Source: Sphingomonadales bacterium
Lineage (GTDB): Bacteria > Pseudomonadota > Alphaproteobacteria > Sphingomonadales > Sphingomonadaceae
Direction: 5' to 3'
Length of the DNA stretch: 64,000 nucleotides
Assembly: GCA_027486895.1 (NCBI GenBank)
Contig: JAIXOE010000014.1
Span: forward strand, 1 to 64,000
The position numbers were made by a program, and so were the translations under genes. This document shows, piece by piece, positions 28,169-38,326 of this stretch (position 1 is its first letter; the number at the start of each line of letters is the position of its first letter). The notes beneath the pieces were generated by a model. It searched no databases. It had not been told where the DNA came from and saw only the letters and a list, made by a program, of their open reading frames with translations.

Positions 28169-30237
28169 GCGGCCGCTTTCTTCTCCTGCCGGAATTTGTG
28201 CAGCAATGGCTCGGTATAACCATTGGGCTGCATCACGCCTTCGAAGATGAGCGCACGGGCGGCCTTCAACGCGATGCTGCCCGGTATGAGCTTTTCGTAT
28301 AACGGATCGCCGGCATTTTGCGCGTCGACCTTTGCCGCCATCTTGGTGAGTGCTGCGTCCACCTGCGCTTCGGTCGCAATGCCGTGGAGCAGCCAGTTGG
28401 CAATATGCTGTGACGAAATGCGCAACGTGGCGCGGTCTTCCATCAGGCCGATGTCATGAATGTCAGGCACCTTTGAACAGCCAACGCCTTGGTCAATCCA
28501 GCGGACGACATAGCCCAGAATACCTTGCGCGTTATTTTCAAGCTCTTGCGTGACCTCTTCATCGGACCAATTGTGGCCGATGGGCGCAACGGGAATGGTC
28601 AGCAAAGGATCGAGGCCCGGTGTGGGTTCCTTTGCCAACTCCGCCTGCCGCGCGAAAACATCAAACTGGTGATAATGCATTACGTGCAGCGTTGCTGCCG
28701 TGGGTGAGGGCACCCATGCGGTGTTGGCACCAGATTTGGGATGGCCGATTTTCTGCACCATCATGTCGCGCATCATATCGGGCGCGGCCCACATGCCTTT
28801 GCCGATTTGCGCCTTGCCCGAAAGGCCGCAGGCGAGGCCGATTTGGACATTGCGCGCTTCATAGGCTTGAATCCAACTGCTTGCCTTCATGTCTGCCTTG
28901 CGTATCATTGGGCCTGCCTGCATCGCGGTGTGCATTTCGTCGCCGGTACGATCAAGGAAGCCTGTGTTGATGAACACAATCCGGTCTTTTACGGCGTGAA
29001 TGCATGCAGCAAGATTGGCACTGGTGCGGCGTTCTTCGTCCATGACGCCGACCTTTATGGTGTGACGCGAAAGGCCAAGTACATCTTCAACGGCATCGAA
29101 CAGTGCGTTGGTCAGCGCAGCTTCTTCAGGGCCGTGCATCTTTGGCTTCACGATGTAGATTGAACCAGCGCGGCTGTTGCGATGGGTGCCAAGACCCTTG
29201 AGGTCATGCAGTGCGCACAGCGACGTGAACACGGCGTCCAATATGCCTTCGGGTGCTTCGCTGCCGTCGGGCAAAAGCACTGCGGGGTTGGTCATGAGAT
29301 GCCCGACATTGCGCACGAACATCAGGCTGCGGCCAGCAAGGGTGAGCCCGTCGTAGCTACGGTCTGCGTCCAGCGCGCGCGTCATTGTTCGTCCGCCCTT
29401 GTCGAACGAGGCGACCAGATCACCGCGCATCAGGCCAAGCCAGTTGGTGTAGGCAGCAACCTTGTCCTGCGCGTCCACCGCGGCGACCGAGTCTTCCAAA
29501 TCGATAATCGTGGTCAGCGCGGCTTCGAGGATAACATCCGCGATATGCAGTTCGTCAGTCGCACCGATAGGATGCGCTGGATCAACCAGTATCTCGATGT
29601 GCAGGCCATTCTGTTTGAACAGATAGCGTTTCGTGTCGCCCGATGCGGTTTGTGCGACGAAGAAATCGGACGCGCCGCCCGACAATACAGCTTCCCAACC
29701 GGGGATGCTGTGGTTCAGGAAATTGCGCGCATAAGCGATGACCGCTGCGCCACGATCTGCATCATAGCCGCCAGCGCGGGCAGGCGGTGCATCAAGAACA
29801 TCGGTTCCGTACAATGCATCATATAGGCTACCCCAACGGGCGTTGGCGGCGTTTAGCACAAAACGGTCATTGAGGCTGGGCACGACAAGCTGCGGCCCTG
29901 CCATCGTTGCGATTTCCGCATCAACATTTTGCGTTCCAATGGCAAAGGGCGCAGGCTCGGCAACGAGATAGCCAATATCGCGCAAAAATGCCTGATAGGC
30001 AGGCATATCGCTAATGGGGCCGGGATTAGCCTTGTGCCACGCATCAATCTGCAGCTGGATCGCATCGCGCTTGGCGAGCAATTGCCGGTTAACGGGCACA
30101 AACCGCGAAAGAATATCGGCGAGGCCTGACCACAAAGCATCGGGTGATATTCCCGTGCCCGACAGCGCGCGGCTTTCCACGAAAAGCGCGAGTTCATCAG
30201 CGACCTGAAGGTTGGCGCGGGTTACATATTCAGTCAT
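28165..30237 (-). CDS. glcB: Malate synthase G
   Basis: Condenses glyoxylate with acetyl-CoA to malate in the glyoxylate shunt and glycolate use. The 690-residue length, slightly under the E. coli enzyme, and the segments [45 protein letters not shown] and [13 protein letters not shown] identify the G isoform; the acidic and arginine residues of the active site lie in these. GGAG lies upstream of the ATG. Isocitrate lyase is not in the window. Monocistronic, divergent from manA. Confidence 0.96.
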   Translation of the reverse strand: MTEYVTRANLQVADELALFVESRALSGTGISPDALWSGLADILSRFVPVNRQLLAKRDAIQLQIDAWHKANPGPISDMPAYQAFLRDIGYLVAEPAPFAIGTQNVDAEIATMAGPQLVVPSLNDRFVLNAANARWGSLYDALYGTDVLDAPPARAGGYDADRGAAVIAYARNFLNHSIPGWEAVLSGGASDFFVAQTASGDTKRYLFKQNGLHIEILVDPAHPIGATDELHIADVILEAALTTIIDLEDSVAAVDAQDKVAAYTNWLGLMRGDLVASFDKGGRTMTRALDADRSYDGLTLAGRSLMFVRNVGHLMTNPAVLLPDGSEAPEGILDAVFTSLCALHDLKGLGTHRNSRAGSIYIVKPKMHGPEEAALTNALFDAVEDVLGLSRHTIKVGVMDEERRTSANLAACIHAVKDRIVFINTGFLDRTGDEMHTAMQAGPMIRKADMKASSWIQAYEARNVQIGLACGLSGKAQIGKGMWAAPDMMRDMMVQKIGHPKSGANTAWVPSPTAATLHVMHYHQFDVFARQAELAKEPTPGLDPLLTIPVAPIGHNWSDEEVTQELENNAQGILGYVVRWIDQGVGCSKVPDIHDIGLMEDRATLRISSQHIANWLLHGIATEAQVDAALTKMAAKVDAQNAGDPLYEKLIPGSIALKAARALIFEGVMQPNGYTEPLLHKFRQEKKAAA

Positions 30238-30347
30238 TATTTTGGCTCCAGTAATATGTGGTGCCTGGGGAGATTTTTATTGTTGCGGTCTCCCTAGCGA
30301 TAGTTTGGGCGGTGCAAAAGCGTTTAATTGCTGGTAACGGCTGGCTC

Positions 30348-31133
30348 ATGAAACTGACCAAGCATCTGGTTGAAAAGCCTTGGGGCCGCACGGACGTACC
30401 GGCGGCATTTGGCGATATGGGCGACCGCCGCATTGGCGAGATTTGGTACGAAAGGGCGCAGGGTGCGCCGCTACCGATATTGGTGAAATGGCTGTTCACG
30501 TCCGAAAAGCTGTCTATTCAGGTGCATCCCAACGACGCGCAAGCGCGCGATCGCGGCCTGCAATCAGGCAAGGAAGAATGCTGGTTTGTCGTCCATGCGG
30601 AACCCGGCGCAGTGCTCGGTATCGGTACACAACAAGAGCTGAGCGCTGACGCTTTGCGGGCGGCGTCGCTGTCGGGCGAGATTGAAAGCCTGATGGACTG
30701 GAAGCCGGTGTCGGCTGGCGATTATTATTATATTCCCGCCGGAACAGTGCACGCGATTGGCGCGGGCATCACTTTGGTCGAGGTGCAGCAATTTGCGGAC
30801 ATAACCTATCGATTGTTCGATTATGGCCGGCCGCGCGAACTGCATCTGGATGATGGTGTTGCTGTGTCCGTTGCGACGCCCTATTGCGACGCAAGATCGG
30901 GCCGTGTTGCTGGCGGCCAGCAGCTGGTGGATGGACCGCATTTCCAGCTTTGGTATGTCGATCATCAAAGCCAGATCGATGCGCTTGATTTAACAGGGCA
31001 TTGCTGGATTGTGCCACTGACGGGGACGGTTTCGGTGGCGGATGAAATTGCTCCTGTTGGTGAATGCTTGGTTGTGGATGGGGCTGTGAGTATCGAAATA
31101 TCAGCCGATGCAACATTGTTGATTGCCCGCTAA
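30348..31133 (+). CDS. manA: Class I mannose-6-phosphate isomerase-like protein
   Basis: A 261-residue cupin enzyme that interconverts mannose-6-phosphate and fructose-6-phosphate. Visible are KPWGRTD at the start, IQVHPNDAQAR with the zinc-binding histidine, a following KEECWFVV, and the second zinc site GTVHAIGAG. It is shorter than E. coli ManA, matching the compact class I form found in many alphaproteobacteria. The ATG at 30348 opens the domain; the ribosome site is weak. Mannose-6-phosphate would feed GDP-mannose and exopolysaccharide synthesis. Confidence 0.88.
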   Translation: MKLTKHLVEKPWGRTDVPAAFGDMGDRRIGEIWYERAQGAPLPILVKWLFTSEKLSIQVHPNDAQARDRGLQSGKEECWFVVHAEPGAVLGIGTQQELSADALRAASLSGEIESLMDWKPVSAGDYYYIPAGTVHAIGAGITLVEVQQFADITYRLFDYGRPRELHLDDGVAVSVATPYCDARSGRVAGGQQLVDGPHFQLWYVDHQSQIDALDLTGHCWIVPLTGTVSVADEIAPVGECLVVDGAVSIEISADATLLIAR

Positions 31134-31318
31134 CCAACATCACCGATCAACTGTTAGGGTTTAAGCCTCATTGTAAAAATGCAACGTAGGTTGCGCAATT
31201 TTGACATTGTTCACAGTTGAGGCATTGCCCATTATTGCGAACTCCGTTACCTGAAGTGACAAATGTTTGCATGACCAGATGCAAGCAAAGCCCACTGACC
31301 TTGGACTGATTGAAACCC

Positions 31319-31480
31319 GTGGAAACCAGATTAATCATTGCGCTCGTGTTGATCACGATTTTAGTGCTTGCGCTCCTATTTGTGGTTGCGCGCTATTATC
31401 GTCGACGCAAGCAGTTCAAGATCCGCCAAATGGGTCGCGGCAAAGCCGTGCCGGGCCAGGGATCAAATCCTTCAAATTAA
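31319..31480 (+). CDS. Small single-pass membrane protein (53 aa)
   Basis: A frame too short to stand out by length: GTG start, then one long hydrophobic helix (LIIALVLITILVLALLFVVA), a run of basic residues (RYYRRRKQFKIR) and a polar tail ending GQGSNPSN. The positive-inside rule puts the tail in the cytoplasm. A TTG at 31310 is an alternative start just after a stop. No function known; the clean helix-plus-basic layout argues for a real protein. Confidence 0.55.
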   Translation: METRLIIALVLITILVLALLFVVARYYRRRKQFKIRQMGRGKAVPGQGSNPSN

Positions 31481-31519
31481 CCTTTAGTTGCATCCGCCGG
31501 ATTCGCAGCCTAAACCCTG

Positions 31520-31640
31520 TCCTGTCATCTGGGGAGTAGCCAGCCGTTCGATTTGAACGGGACATGCATCAACATATTTGGCCGAGAGGTCATGGTGCAT
31601 GTGGGGCCGCAAGTGCGGTTCAAGGCGAGACCAATGGCAT
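31520..31640 (+). promoter_or_regulatory. yybP-ykoY manganese riboswitch
   Basis: The leader of the GDT1-family gene contains GGGGAGTAGCC (31531-31541), the hallmark of this riboswitch, followed by GCATCAACAT, a long hairpin arm GACATGCA with TGCATG, and GGCGAGACC near the 3' side, in the family order. It senses Mn2+ and usually turns on exporters, which fits the gene that follows. Confidence 0.85.
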
Positions 31641-31649
31641 CTGCAATCC

Positions 31650-31707
31650 GTTCCGGTCGGGCGGGGTTGTAGGTGGCATTGCGTCTTTTAACTGCCTGAC
31701 CCGGAAC
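31650..31707 (+). promoter_or_regulatory. Expression-platform hairpin hiding the ribosome site
   Basis: 31650-31662 pairs with 31694-31707 (GTTCCGG with CCGGAAC plus TCGGGC with GCCTGA, one bulge). The right arm contains GGAA, the only ribosome-site-like sequence before the ATG at 31713, so the hairpin can block translation and Mn2+ binding upstream could free it. Confidence 0.65.
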
Positions 31708-31712
31708 ACATC

Positions 31713-32282
31713 ATGGAAATCTTCTTCGCGTCTACCTTGCTTGTTGCGGTTGCTGAAATCGGCGACAAGACGATGCTGCTCGCCATATTGTTGGCGACGC
31801 GGTTTAAAAAGCCTCTGCCTGTGATTGCAGGTATTTTTGTCGCAACGATAGCCAATCATGCTCTCGCAGCATGGGCGGGCAGCACGCTTGCCAGTGTCTT
31901 CACGAGCGATACATTTCGCATCGCGGTTGCGATTGGCTTCATCCTGATGGCGGCATGGACGCTCATTCCCGATAAGGTTGATGACGATATCAAAGTGGCG
32001 TCGCAGCGTGGGGCATTTGTTGCGACGACAATTGCGTTTTTCTTTGTCGAGATGGGCGACAAGACGCAAGTCGCGACTATCGCGCTTGGCGCGCAATATC
32101 ATGCAGTTCTGTTGGTTGCGGCGGGGACGACCTTCGGCATGATGATCGCCAACGTGCCTGCGGTGTATCTGGGCGAGAAGCTGGTGGAAAAGGTTTCGCT
32201 GCGCATCGTGCATATGATTGCCGCGTCGATGTTCCTCCTTCTGGGGCTTTGGCAGTTGTGGGAGTTGTCGAACCCTGCCTAA
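31713..32282 (+). CDS. Manganese exporter of the TMEM165/GDT1 (UPF0016) family
   Basis: A 189-residue, six-helix inner-membrane cation exporter. It contains both copies of the family motif E-x-GD-(K/R)-(T/S): AEIGDKT at 14-20 and VEMGDKT in the second half, each in a membrane helix and forming the ion site. Bacterial relatives (MntX, MneA) expel Mn2+. The gene lies behind a yybP-ykoY riboswitch and an SD-blocking hairpin, giving a consistent Mn2+-inducible unit. Confidence 0.93.
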   Translation: MEIFFASTLLVAVAEIGDKTMLLAILLATRFKKPLPVIAGIFVATIANHALAAWAGSTLASVFTSDTFRIAVAIGFILMAAWTLIPDKVDDDIKVASQRGAFVATTIAFFFVEMGDKTQVATIALGAQYHAVLLVAAGTTFGMMIANVPAVYLGEKLVEKVSLRIVHMIAASMFLLLGLWQLWELSNPA

Positions 32283-32323
32283 ACTGTTAGGCGCGCGGCG
32301 GATATTCAGCTTCGGAACATGAC

Positions 32324-33544
32324 ATGACAAAAGACAGCATCAAAAAAGTCGTCCTCGCATATTCGGGCGGGCTCGACACCAGCGTCATCCTGAAATGGTT
32401 GCAGGTGGAATATGGCTGTGAAGTCGTGACCTTCACCGCAGATCTGGGGCAGGGCGAAGAGCTTGGGCCAGCGCGCGAAAAGGCGGTGCTGATGGGCGTG
32501 CCAGACCACCACATCTACATCGATGATTTGCGCGAAGAATTTGTGCGCGACTTTGTCTTCCCGATGATGCGCGCCAATGCCCGTTATGAAGGCGACTATT
32601 TGCTCGGCACATCCATCGCGCGCCCGCTCATTTCCAAGCGGTTGATCGAGATTGCTGCCGAAACCGGCGCTGATGCGATTGCGCATGGCGCAACGGGCAA
32701 GGGCAATGACCAAGTGCGGTTCGAACTCTCGGCTTATGCGCTGAACCCCGACATCAAGGTGATTGCACCATGGCGCGAATGGGACCTGACGAGCCGGACG
32801 CGCCTGATTGAATGGGCGGAGCAGCACCAGATTCCTGTGCCCAAGGATAAGCGCGGCGAGAGCCCGTTTTCGACTGATGCCAACCTGTTGCACACCAGCA
32901 GCGAGGGCAAAGTGCTTGAGGACCCGTGGGATGAGACCCCCGATTATGTTTATTCGCGCACGGTCAATCCGGAGGACGCGCCGGATACGCCTGAATATAT
33001 CACCATCGATTTTGAAAAGGGCGATGGCGTTGCGCTGAATGGCGAAGCCATGTCGCCAGCGACCTTGCTCGCTGCGCTGAATGACCTTGGTCGCGCACAT
33101 GGCATTGGCCGCCTTGACCTCGTCGAGAACCGCTTCGTCGGCATGAAGTCGCGTGGCATGTATGAAACGCCCGGTGGCGAAATTTATGCCCGTGCACATC
33201 GAGGTATCGAGAGCATCACGCTCGATCGCGGCGCGGCGCATCTTAAGGATGAGCTGATGCCGAAATATGCGGAGCTGATCTATAACGGTTTCTGGTTCTC
33301 GCCCGAGCGCGAGATGCTGCAAGCCGCGATTGACCTCAGCCAAGCCGACGTTTCGGGGACTGTCCGGCTCAAGCTCTACAAGGGCCTCGCCAGTGTCGTT
33401 GGCCGCAAGTCGCCCAACAGCCTGTACAGCGAAAAGGTTGTCACGTTCGAAGATGACGCCGGTGCCTATGACCAAAAGGATGCGGCAGGTTTCATCAAAT
33501 TGAACGCGCTTCGCCTGCGGTTGTTGGGGCAGCGCGGGAAATGA
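32324..33544 (+). CDS. argG: Argininosuccinate synthase
   Basis: ATP-dependent condensation of citrulline and aspartate in arginine synthesis, cytosolic. The P-loop is AYSGGLDTS at residues 11-19; [14 protein letters not shown] and the following SAYAL region form the citrulline and ATP sites. 406 residues, the usual length for the non-E. coli class. The stop codon overlaps the next start (ATGA), so the DUF1345 gene is probably coupled. Confidence 0.97.
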   Translation: MTKDSIKKVVLAYSGGLDTSVILKWLQVEYGCEVVTFTADLGQGEELGPAREKAVLMGVPDHHIYIDDLREEFVRDFVFPMMRANARYEGDYLLGTSIARPLISKRLIEIAAETGADAIAHGATGKGNDQVRFELSAYALNPDIKVIAPWREWDLTSRTRLIEWAEQHQIPVPKDKRGESPFSTDANLLHTSSEGKVLEDPWDETPDYVYSRTVNPEDAPDTPEYITIDFEKGDGVALNGEAMSPATLLAALNDLGRAHGIGRLDLVENRFVGMKSRGMYETPGGEIYARAHRGIESITLDRGAAHLKDELMPKYAELIYNGFWFSPEREMLQAAIDLSQADVSGTVRLKLYKGLASVVGRKSPNSLYSEKVVTFEDDAGAYDQKDAAGFIKLNALRLRLLGQRGK

Positions 33545-34182
33545 CCGCAAAGACCAAAGCGCCAGTCTGGGCATTTATGCCGTGGCGCTATGGTCTTTTC
33601 CTGCTGCTCTGCCTGACCGCTTTGGGTTTCGGTCTGTGGTTGCCTTGGTATCAGGCTATCATGGCGGGGTTCGACGTTGCCGCTTTGGGCTATGCCGCCA
33701 CCTTGCCGCCGCTGTTCAAACTGGATGCGGCGGGCATTCGCGAAAAAGCCAAGCCTGAAGATGCCGACCGCATCCTGCTGCTTGCGCTTACCGCAGTGAT
33801 CATGGTCACGATACTGACGGCTGTCGCTGCTGAACTTACACAGACCGAAGCGCCATATTCGTTCGCGGTTGCATTGGTGATAGGTACACTTGCAATCGCA
33901 TGGTGTTTTTCAAACATGATTTACGCGATCCATTACGCACATTTATATTATGACGACAGCCGCGGCGGGGGTGATCGCGGCGGGGTTGAATTTCCCAAGA
34001 CCAAATCGCCCGACTATTGGGACTTTGTCTATTTTGCCTACACGCTGGGCATGACATTCCAGACGTCGGACGTGAACATAACGGACGGGCAATGGCGCAA
34101 GGTCGTCATTTTCCACTGCATCGCGGCATTCGTGTTCAACATTGGCATAATCGCATTTTCGATCAATATTCTCGCCAGTTGA
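33541..34182 (+). CDS. DUF1345 membrane protein
   Basis: A 213-residue protein with five membrane helices. The C-terminal half carries the DUF1345 pattern: [15 protein letters not shown], then [20 protein letters not shown] and a final helix [12 protein letters not shown]. Overlaps argG by four bases but shows no link to arginine metabolism. Function unknown. Confidence 0.88.
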   Translation: MTAKTKAPVWAFMPWRYGLFLLLCLTALGFGLWLPWYQAIMAGFDVAALGYAATLPPLFKLDAAGIREKAKPEDADRILLLALTAVIMVTILTAVAAELTQTEAPYSFAVALVIGTLAIAWCFSNMIYAIHYAHLYYDDSRGGGDRGGVEFPKTKSPDYWDFVYFAYTLGMTFQTSDVNITDGQWRKVVIFHCIAAFVFNIGIIAFSINILAS

Positions 34183-34231
34183 GCGGGGACCCGCTTTCCG
34201 TTTCTTAACCAATTCCCGCTAATGCAGCGGA

Positions 34232-35587
34232 GTGAAAACGAGCGCAATCAAAGCCACCGATCCCCGGCCTGTGTCCGCCGTCAGCAGCGCTGTCGGCCTG
34301 TGCGGCCTGTTGGGACTATTTGTCGCGATTTTCGTAGCCCGCAATTTCGGTGACATTGGCGCGACCCTAGGTTTTGAGGGTTGGCCAGCGCGCGCCGATG
34401 GTCCCTATTCCGCGCTTGTCGCTTTGCTCTTTTGTGGTATCCCGATGGTCTTGTGGTCCATCCTTGTCGACAAAGTCCATCAACGGCCGTCCACCGGGAT
34501 CGACTGGACTATTCGTCGTCCAATTGCGGATGTCCTCGACACCAGCATTATCAAAGTCGCTGGCCTTTGGGCGACTTGGGCACTGATCGCGGCCATTTAT
34601 GCGTTGTGCCGTTTCTATTGGGACGGGAATTATCTGTTTTCGATGCAGATGTTTCAGGCAGCGGCCATTCCGCTGATCCTGTTGTCCGTGCCTTATATCG
34701 TCTGGCTTGACCGGTATTTGGTCAACCCGCGCGATGGTGTCTGGCACTTCGGTGCATGGATCGCGGGCCGCAATGACTGGGACCGGCAAGAGATTTTCCA
34801 TCATCTTCGGGCTTGGGCGGTAAAGGGCTTTTTCCTTGCGTTCATGATATCCATCGTCCCCGGCGGCTTTCGCGATATCGTCAATATGAACTTTGCTGAG
34901 GTTGCCCATAATCCGGTCTGGCTCGCCAATGCCCTGATTACCGGCATGTTCCTCGTCGATGTGCAGTTCGCCACCATTGGTTACATGCTGACGATGAAAC
35001 CGCTCGATGCGCATATCCGCACGGCCAACCCTTTTCTTGCTGGGTGGGTTGCAGCGCTCATGTGTTACCCGCCGTTTATCCTGATGAACAATGGCGGCCC
35101 GCTCGATTATCATATCGGCACCAGCGACTGGGCCTATTGGTTTGAAGGGCACACGAGTTTGCTCTGGATCTGGGGCGCGATGCTCGTTGTCTTGACGGGC
35201 ATATACGCATGGGCAACGGTCGCCTTCGGCCTTCGTTTTTCGAACCTCACGCATCGCGGTATCTTGACGCATGGGCCATATGCCTTTTCCAAGCACCCTG
35301 CTTATCTCACCAAAAATGCCTTCTGGTGGCTGTCCACTTTGCCGTTTCTGGTCACCACGGGCAGCACTGCGGACATGATCCGCAACAGCGCAATTCTGGC
35401 GCTGGTCAGCGCGATCTATTACTGGCGCGCGCGAACTGAGCAGAAGCATTTAATGGCCGATCCCGCATATGCAGCCTATGCCGATTGGATGGATCGCAAC
35501 GCCATGGTCCCGCGTTTCTTTGCCGCACTGCGCCGGTTGGCGGGCAATCGCCTGCGCCAACGCAGCGAAGTCCAGCCCGCCGAATAA
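34232..35587 (+). CDS. Isoprenylcysteine-methyltransferase-like membrane protein
   Basis: A 451-residue polytopic membrane protein with about ten helices. The C-terminal part resembles the ICMT/PEMT fold: THRGILTHGPYAFSKHPAYL, then KNAFWW, and later YYWRARTEQKHLMADPAYAAY, matching the methyltransferase signature GPYxxxRHPxY and RxxxEExxL. The first 300 residues are additional helices. GTG start with weak GCGGA. Whether it methylates lipids or proteins cannot be told. Confidence 0.82.
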   Translation: MKTSAIKATDPRPVSAVSSAVGLCGLLGLFVAIFVARNFGDIGATLGFEGWPARADGPYSALVALLFCGIPMVLWSILVDKVHQRPSTGIDWTIRRPIADVLDTSIIKVAGLWATWALIAAIYALCRFYWDGNYLFSMQMFQAAAIPLILLSVPYIVWLDRYLVNPRDGVWHFGAWIAGRNDWDRQEIFHHLRAWAVKGFFLAFMISIVPGGFRDIVNMNFAEVAHNPVWLANALITGMFLVDVQFATIGYMLTMKPLDAHIRTANPFLAGWVAALMCYPPFILMNNGGPLDYHIGTSDWAYWFEGHTSLLWIWGAMLVVLTGIYAWATVAFGLRFSNLTHRGILTHGPYAFSKHPAYLTKNAFWWLSTLPFLVTTGSTADMIRNSAILALVSAIYYWRARTEQKHLMADPAYAAYADWMDRNAMVPRFFAALRRLAGNRLRQRSEVQPAE

Positions 35588-35632
35588 GGAATTTCGGCGC
35601 ATGGGCCAAGGCTAAGCAAAGCTCACATACAT

Positions 35633-35702
35633 CGTCAACCTGAACTTGTTTCAGGATAACATGCAACGGTGACGCATTATCCTGAAACAAGTTCAGGATG
35701 AC
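35633..35702. repeat. Dispersed palindromic repeat, copy 3
   Basis: Arms near 35633-35660 and 35677-35702; both arms carry the CTGAA...TTCAG variant. The left arm has CGTCAACC in place of CGTCATCC. Sits between the methyltransferase-like gene and the deacylase. Confidence 0.85.
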
Positions 35703-35792
35703 TATGTGTTTGTTATTTAGCCTCTAACGCGACCCCACTTTAACCGCGCGATTAAGTCTGATACGCTCCCCTTGAGGAAGAGGAGAGTCGAT

Positions 35793-37532
35793 ATGCATGA
35801 TTTGGTCATTCGCGGTGGAACATTGGTTGATGGCACGGGCGCGCCGCGCTTTGTCGCCGATGTTGCGGTAGACGGCGGCATCATCACCGCGATCGGACAA
35901 ATCAGCGCCTCTGGCCGCGAAGAAATTGACGCAACGGGCAAAATCGTCAGCCCCGGCTTTGTCGACATCCACACCCATTATGATGGTCAGGCAACATGGG
36001 ACAGCGAAATGGCGCCATCCAGCTGGCATGGCGTGACCACGGTCGTCATGGGCAATTGCGGCGTCGGTTTCGCGCCAGCCAAGAAAGACAAGCATGACTG
36101 GCTGATTGGCCTGATGGAGGGTGTCGAGGATATTCCCGGCACCGCGTTGGCCGAGGGCATGACATGGGATTGGGAAACCTTCCCCGAATATCTGGATGCG
36201 CTTGAGCGCCGCCCGCGCACCATTGATGTGGCAACGCATGTCCCGCACGGCGCAGTGCGCGCTTATGTGCTGGGTGACCGCGAAATGCCGGGCGCAGTGC
36301 CAACCGACGCGGACATCGCAGAAATGTCGCGCATCGTCGAAGAAGGCATTCGTGCAGGCGCACTTGGCTTTTCTACCTCGCGCACTGTGCTGCACAAGTC
36401 CGTCGATGGCGAACTCGTTCCCGGAACAACCGCGACCAAGGAAGAACTCATCGGAATTGGCCGCGCGATGGGCCGCGTTGGCTATGGCGTGTTTGAAATG
36501 GCGAGCGACATGAAGCGCGATTGGGATGAATTTGGCTGGATGGGTGCGCTGAGCCGCGAAACCGGATTGCCCGTCACCTTCGCCGCGTTGCAATCCATCG
36601 CCAAGGAAATGCCGCTTGAGGAGCAGATTTCCTCAATGATCGCCGAGAATGACAATGGCGCGAATATCGTCGCGCAGATCGCCTTACGCGGCAATGGCAT
36701 CATCATGGCATGGCAGGGAACGGTGCATCCGTTCCGTTTCAAGCCAGCATGGGCGGAGATTGAAACGCTTCCTTGGGCGCAGCAGCTTGCGCGCCTGAAA
36801 GATCCAGCGTTCAAGGCGCGGATGATATCCGAAGAGTCGGTATTCCCTGAAAGCGACATCATCGATTTTCTGCGCATCGTTGCGGGCGGCTGGCCCGTGC
36901 ATTTTGAAATGGGGCCTGAATTCAATTACGAACCACGGCAGGATGAAAGCGTCATGGCGCGTGCCATCGCTGCGGGCATTAGCCCTGCGGAATATGCCTA
37001 TGACCTGTTGATGCAGGACGACGGTACCGGGTTCATCTATTTCCCGATCCTCAATTATCGCGACGGCAATCTGAACTTCCTTGAGGAACTTCAGACCCGC
37101 GATGATTGTGTGAACAGCCTGTCCGATGGCGGCGCGCATTGCGGTACGATTTGTGATGCCGCCAGCCCGACCTTCATGCTGCAACATTGGGTCCGCGACC
37201 GCGCTGGAACACGCATCACGCTTGAGAATGCCATTAAGCGCCAGTGTCACGACACCGCGCGGCTATATGGCCTGAACGACCGTGGAATTCTGAAACCCGG
37301 CTATCTGGCAGACATCAACGTTATTGATCTGGAGCGGCTGAAGCTGAGCAAGCCATGGCTTGCGTTCGATCTGCCCGCAGGTGGCAGGCGCCTGCTGCAA
37401 AAGGCAGATGGCTATGTGGCGACGATTAAGTCAGGCCTAGTGACATTCCGCGAAGGTGCGATGACGGGAGAATTACCCGGCGGTGTCATCCGCGGCCCAC
37501 AGAGTATCGAAATGGCTGAGGCTGCGGAGTAG
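35793..37532 (+). CDS. N-acyl-D-amino-acid deacylase family amidohydrolase
   Basis: A 579-residue metal-dependent hydrolase. It begins with the urease-like beta domain ([17 protein letters not shown]), then the metal site [16 protein letters not shown], the characteristic [14 protein letters not shown], a conserved SRTVLHK region and a C-terminal [16 protein letters not shown]. These identify the D-aminoacylase group, which removes acyl groups from N-acyl-D-amino acids. GAGGAGAG precedes the ATG at 35793. Single gene; converges on the HEPN cassette. Confidence 0.92.
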   Translation: MHDLVIRGGTLVDGTGAPRFVADVAVDGGIITAIGQISASGREEIDATGKIVSPGFVDIHTHYDGQATWDSEMAPSSWHGVTTVVMGNCGVGFAPAKKDKHDWLIGLMEGVEDIPGTALAEGMTWDWETFPEYLDALERRPRTIDVATHVPHGAVRAYVLGDREMPGAVPTDADIAEMSRIVEEGIRAGALGFSTSRTVLHKSVDGELVPGTTATKEELIGIGRAMGRVGYGVFEMASDMKRDWDEFGWMGALSRETGLPVTFAALQSIAKEMPLEEQISSMIAENDNGANIVAQIALRGNGIIMAWQGTVHPFRFKPAWAEIETLPWAQQLARLKDPAFKARMISEESVFPESDIIDFLRIVAGGWPVHFEMGPEFNYEPRQDESVMARAIAAGISPAEYAYDLLMQDDGTGFIYFPILNYRDGNLNFLEELQTRDDCVNSLSDGGAHCGTICDAASPTFMLQHWVRDRAGTRITLENAIKRQCHDTARLYGLNDRGILKPGYLADINVIDLERLKLSKPWLAFDLPAGGRRLLQKADGYVATIKSGLVTFREGAMTGELPGGVIRGPQSIEMAEAAE

Positions 37533-37538
37533 GCGCTC

Positions 37539-37913
37539 CTACACTGCCATACGTAGAACGATACCGTCCGGAAGCAAAAAACCGTTAAATCGATTGTTAG
37601 AAAAGTGAGCGCTGCCCAAGCCTTCAATGTGAAGCATCTGTCCCAGTCCTTTCACTGCAGGATGGGTATCTGATTTGAATTCTACTGAACTGATATCAAA
37701 ACTGGGAAGCTCGTCACGGTGAGCTGAGATTATGTCGGAGAGCGTTAGATAAAATTCGTGTTTATCTTGAACCTTGGACGCTGGAACAATCCAAAGCTTC
37801 CAGTTCTCCGTTTCTGAATTATAAACCCACATAGCAGCTCGGGGCTTCAACTTGCTATCATCGAGCAAGCGAACGAGCTTTGTTCCCTCCTCTACCAGTG
37901 CGTTCTTATCCAT
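37539..37913 (-). CDS. Partner protein of the HEPN gene, function unknown
   Basis: A 124-residue soluble protein starting MDKNALVEEGTKLVRLL, with a central WVYNSETENWKLWIVPA motif suggestive of a small alpha/beta fold and a C-terminal FNGFLLPDGIVLRMAV. It overlaps the HEPN gene by 22 bases, so the pair is surely cotranslated. Composition is AT-richer than both flanking genes. I do not recognise a named domain. It is a candidate antitoxin or effector, an inference from the pairing only. Confidence 0.72.
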   Translation of the reverse strand: MDKNALVEEGTKLVRLLDDSKLKPRAAMWVYNSETENWKLWIVPASKVQDKHEFYLTLSDIISAHRDELPSFDISSVEFKSDTHPAVKGLGQMLHIEGLGSAHFSNNRFNGFLLPDGIVLRMAV

Positions 37914-38311
37914 TTTAGTACTCCGTGGTCTGGATCGCCAATTGCTTGCCAAAGTAACTGGGCCGACATCGAGTCACACGTAGCATAGCGGGCGTCAGGT
38001 GACCACTCTGCTATAATTCCCCAGTAAGCTTGAAACCTATGATCTGCGTCCTGTTGGATTTTCAGATCTGATTTTAGTCCGGCAAGACCCGCCAATGATT
38101 CAAAATTGTGAGTATATACACGATTGACCAGCTCTTTGTCTGGTATCTCATCTTGTCGAATTTGACGCGCAACGCACGCTTTCAATCCTAATTCGACAGA
38201 ATATCCTGCCAGATAGTAGGCGTTGGAATAGCTAGCGTTATCAAGCAGGAGCTTGGAGTCCCTTAGTTTCAGTTCTGCGAGATCTCGAAGTTCGATGCGC
38301 GATAACGCCAT
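37892..38311 (-). CDS. HEPN-domain protein
   Basis: A 139-residue protein with the HEPN signature: LAELKLRDSKLLLDNASYSN, then AYYLAGYSVELGLKACVA, followed by VYTHNFESLAGLAGL. HEPN proteins are often RNases or accessory parts of toxin-antitoxin and defence systems; the canonical RX4-6H catalytic motif is not obvious here, so nuclease activity is uncertain. The start lies 15 bases after the dnaN stop on the same strand, with no terminator between, so it may be read from the dnaN promoter. AT-rich relative to neighbours. Confidence 0.8.
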   Translation of the reverse strand: MALSRIELRDLAELKLRDSKLLLDNASYSNAYYLAGYSVELGLKACVARQIRQDEIPDKELVNRVYTHNFESLAGLAGLKSDLKIQQDADHRFQAYWGIIAEWSPDARYATCDSMSAQLLWQAIGDPDHGVLKWIRTHW

Positions 38312-38326
38312 AACCGAAGCCCGAGA

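Noticed and set aside
31168-31356. Small minus-strand frame with a CLNCEQCQNC cysteine run
   Set aside because: The run is intriguing, but the rest is nondescript, there is no ribosome site, and it overlaps the better-supported 53-residue membrane protein.
32306-33574. Frame of 422 codons antisense to argG
   Set aside because: argG is unmistakable on the plus strand, and the antisense product has no recognisable feature.
34367-35449. Long frame antisense to the methyltransferase-like gene
   Set aside because: Shadow of a GC-rich membrane-protein gene; the sense strand has clear helices and motifs.
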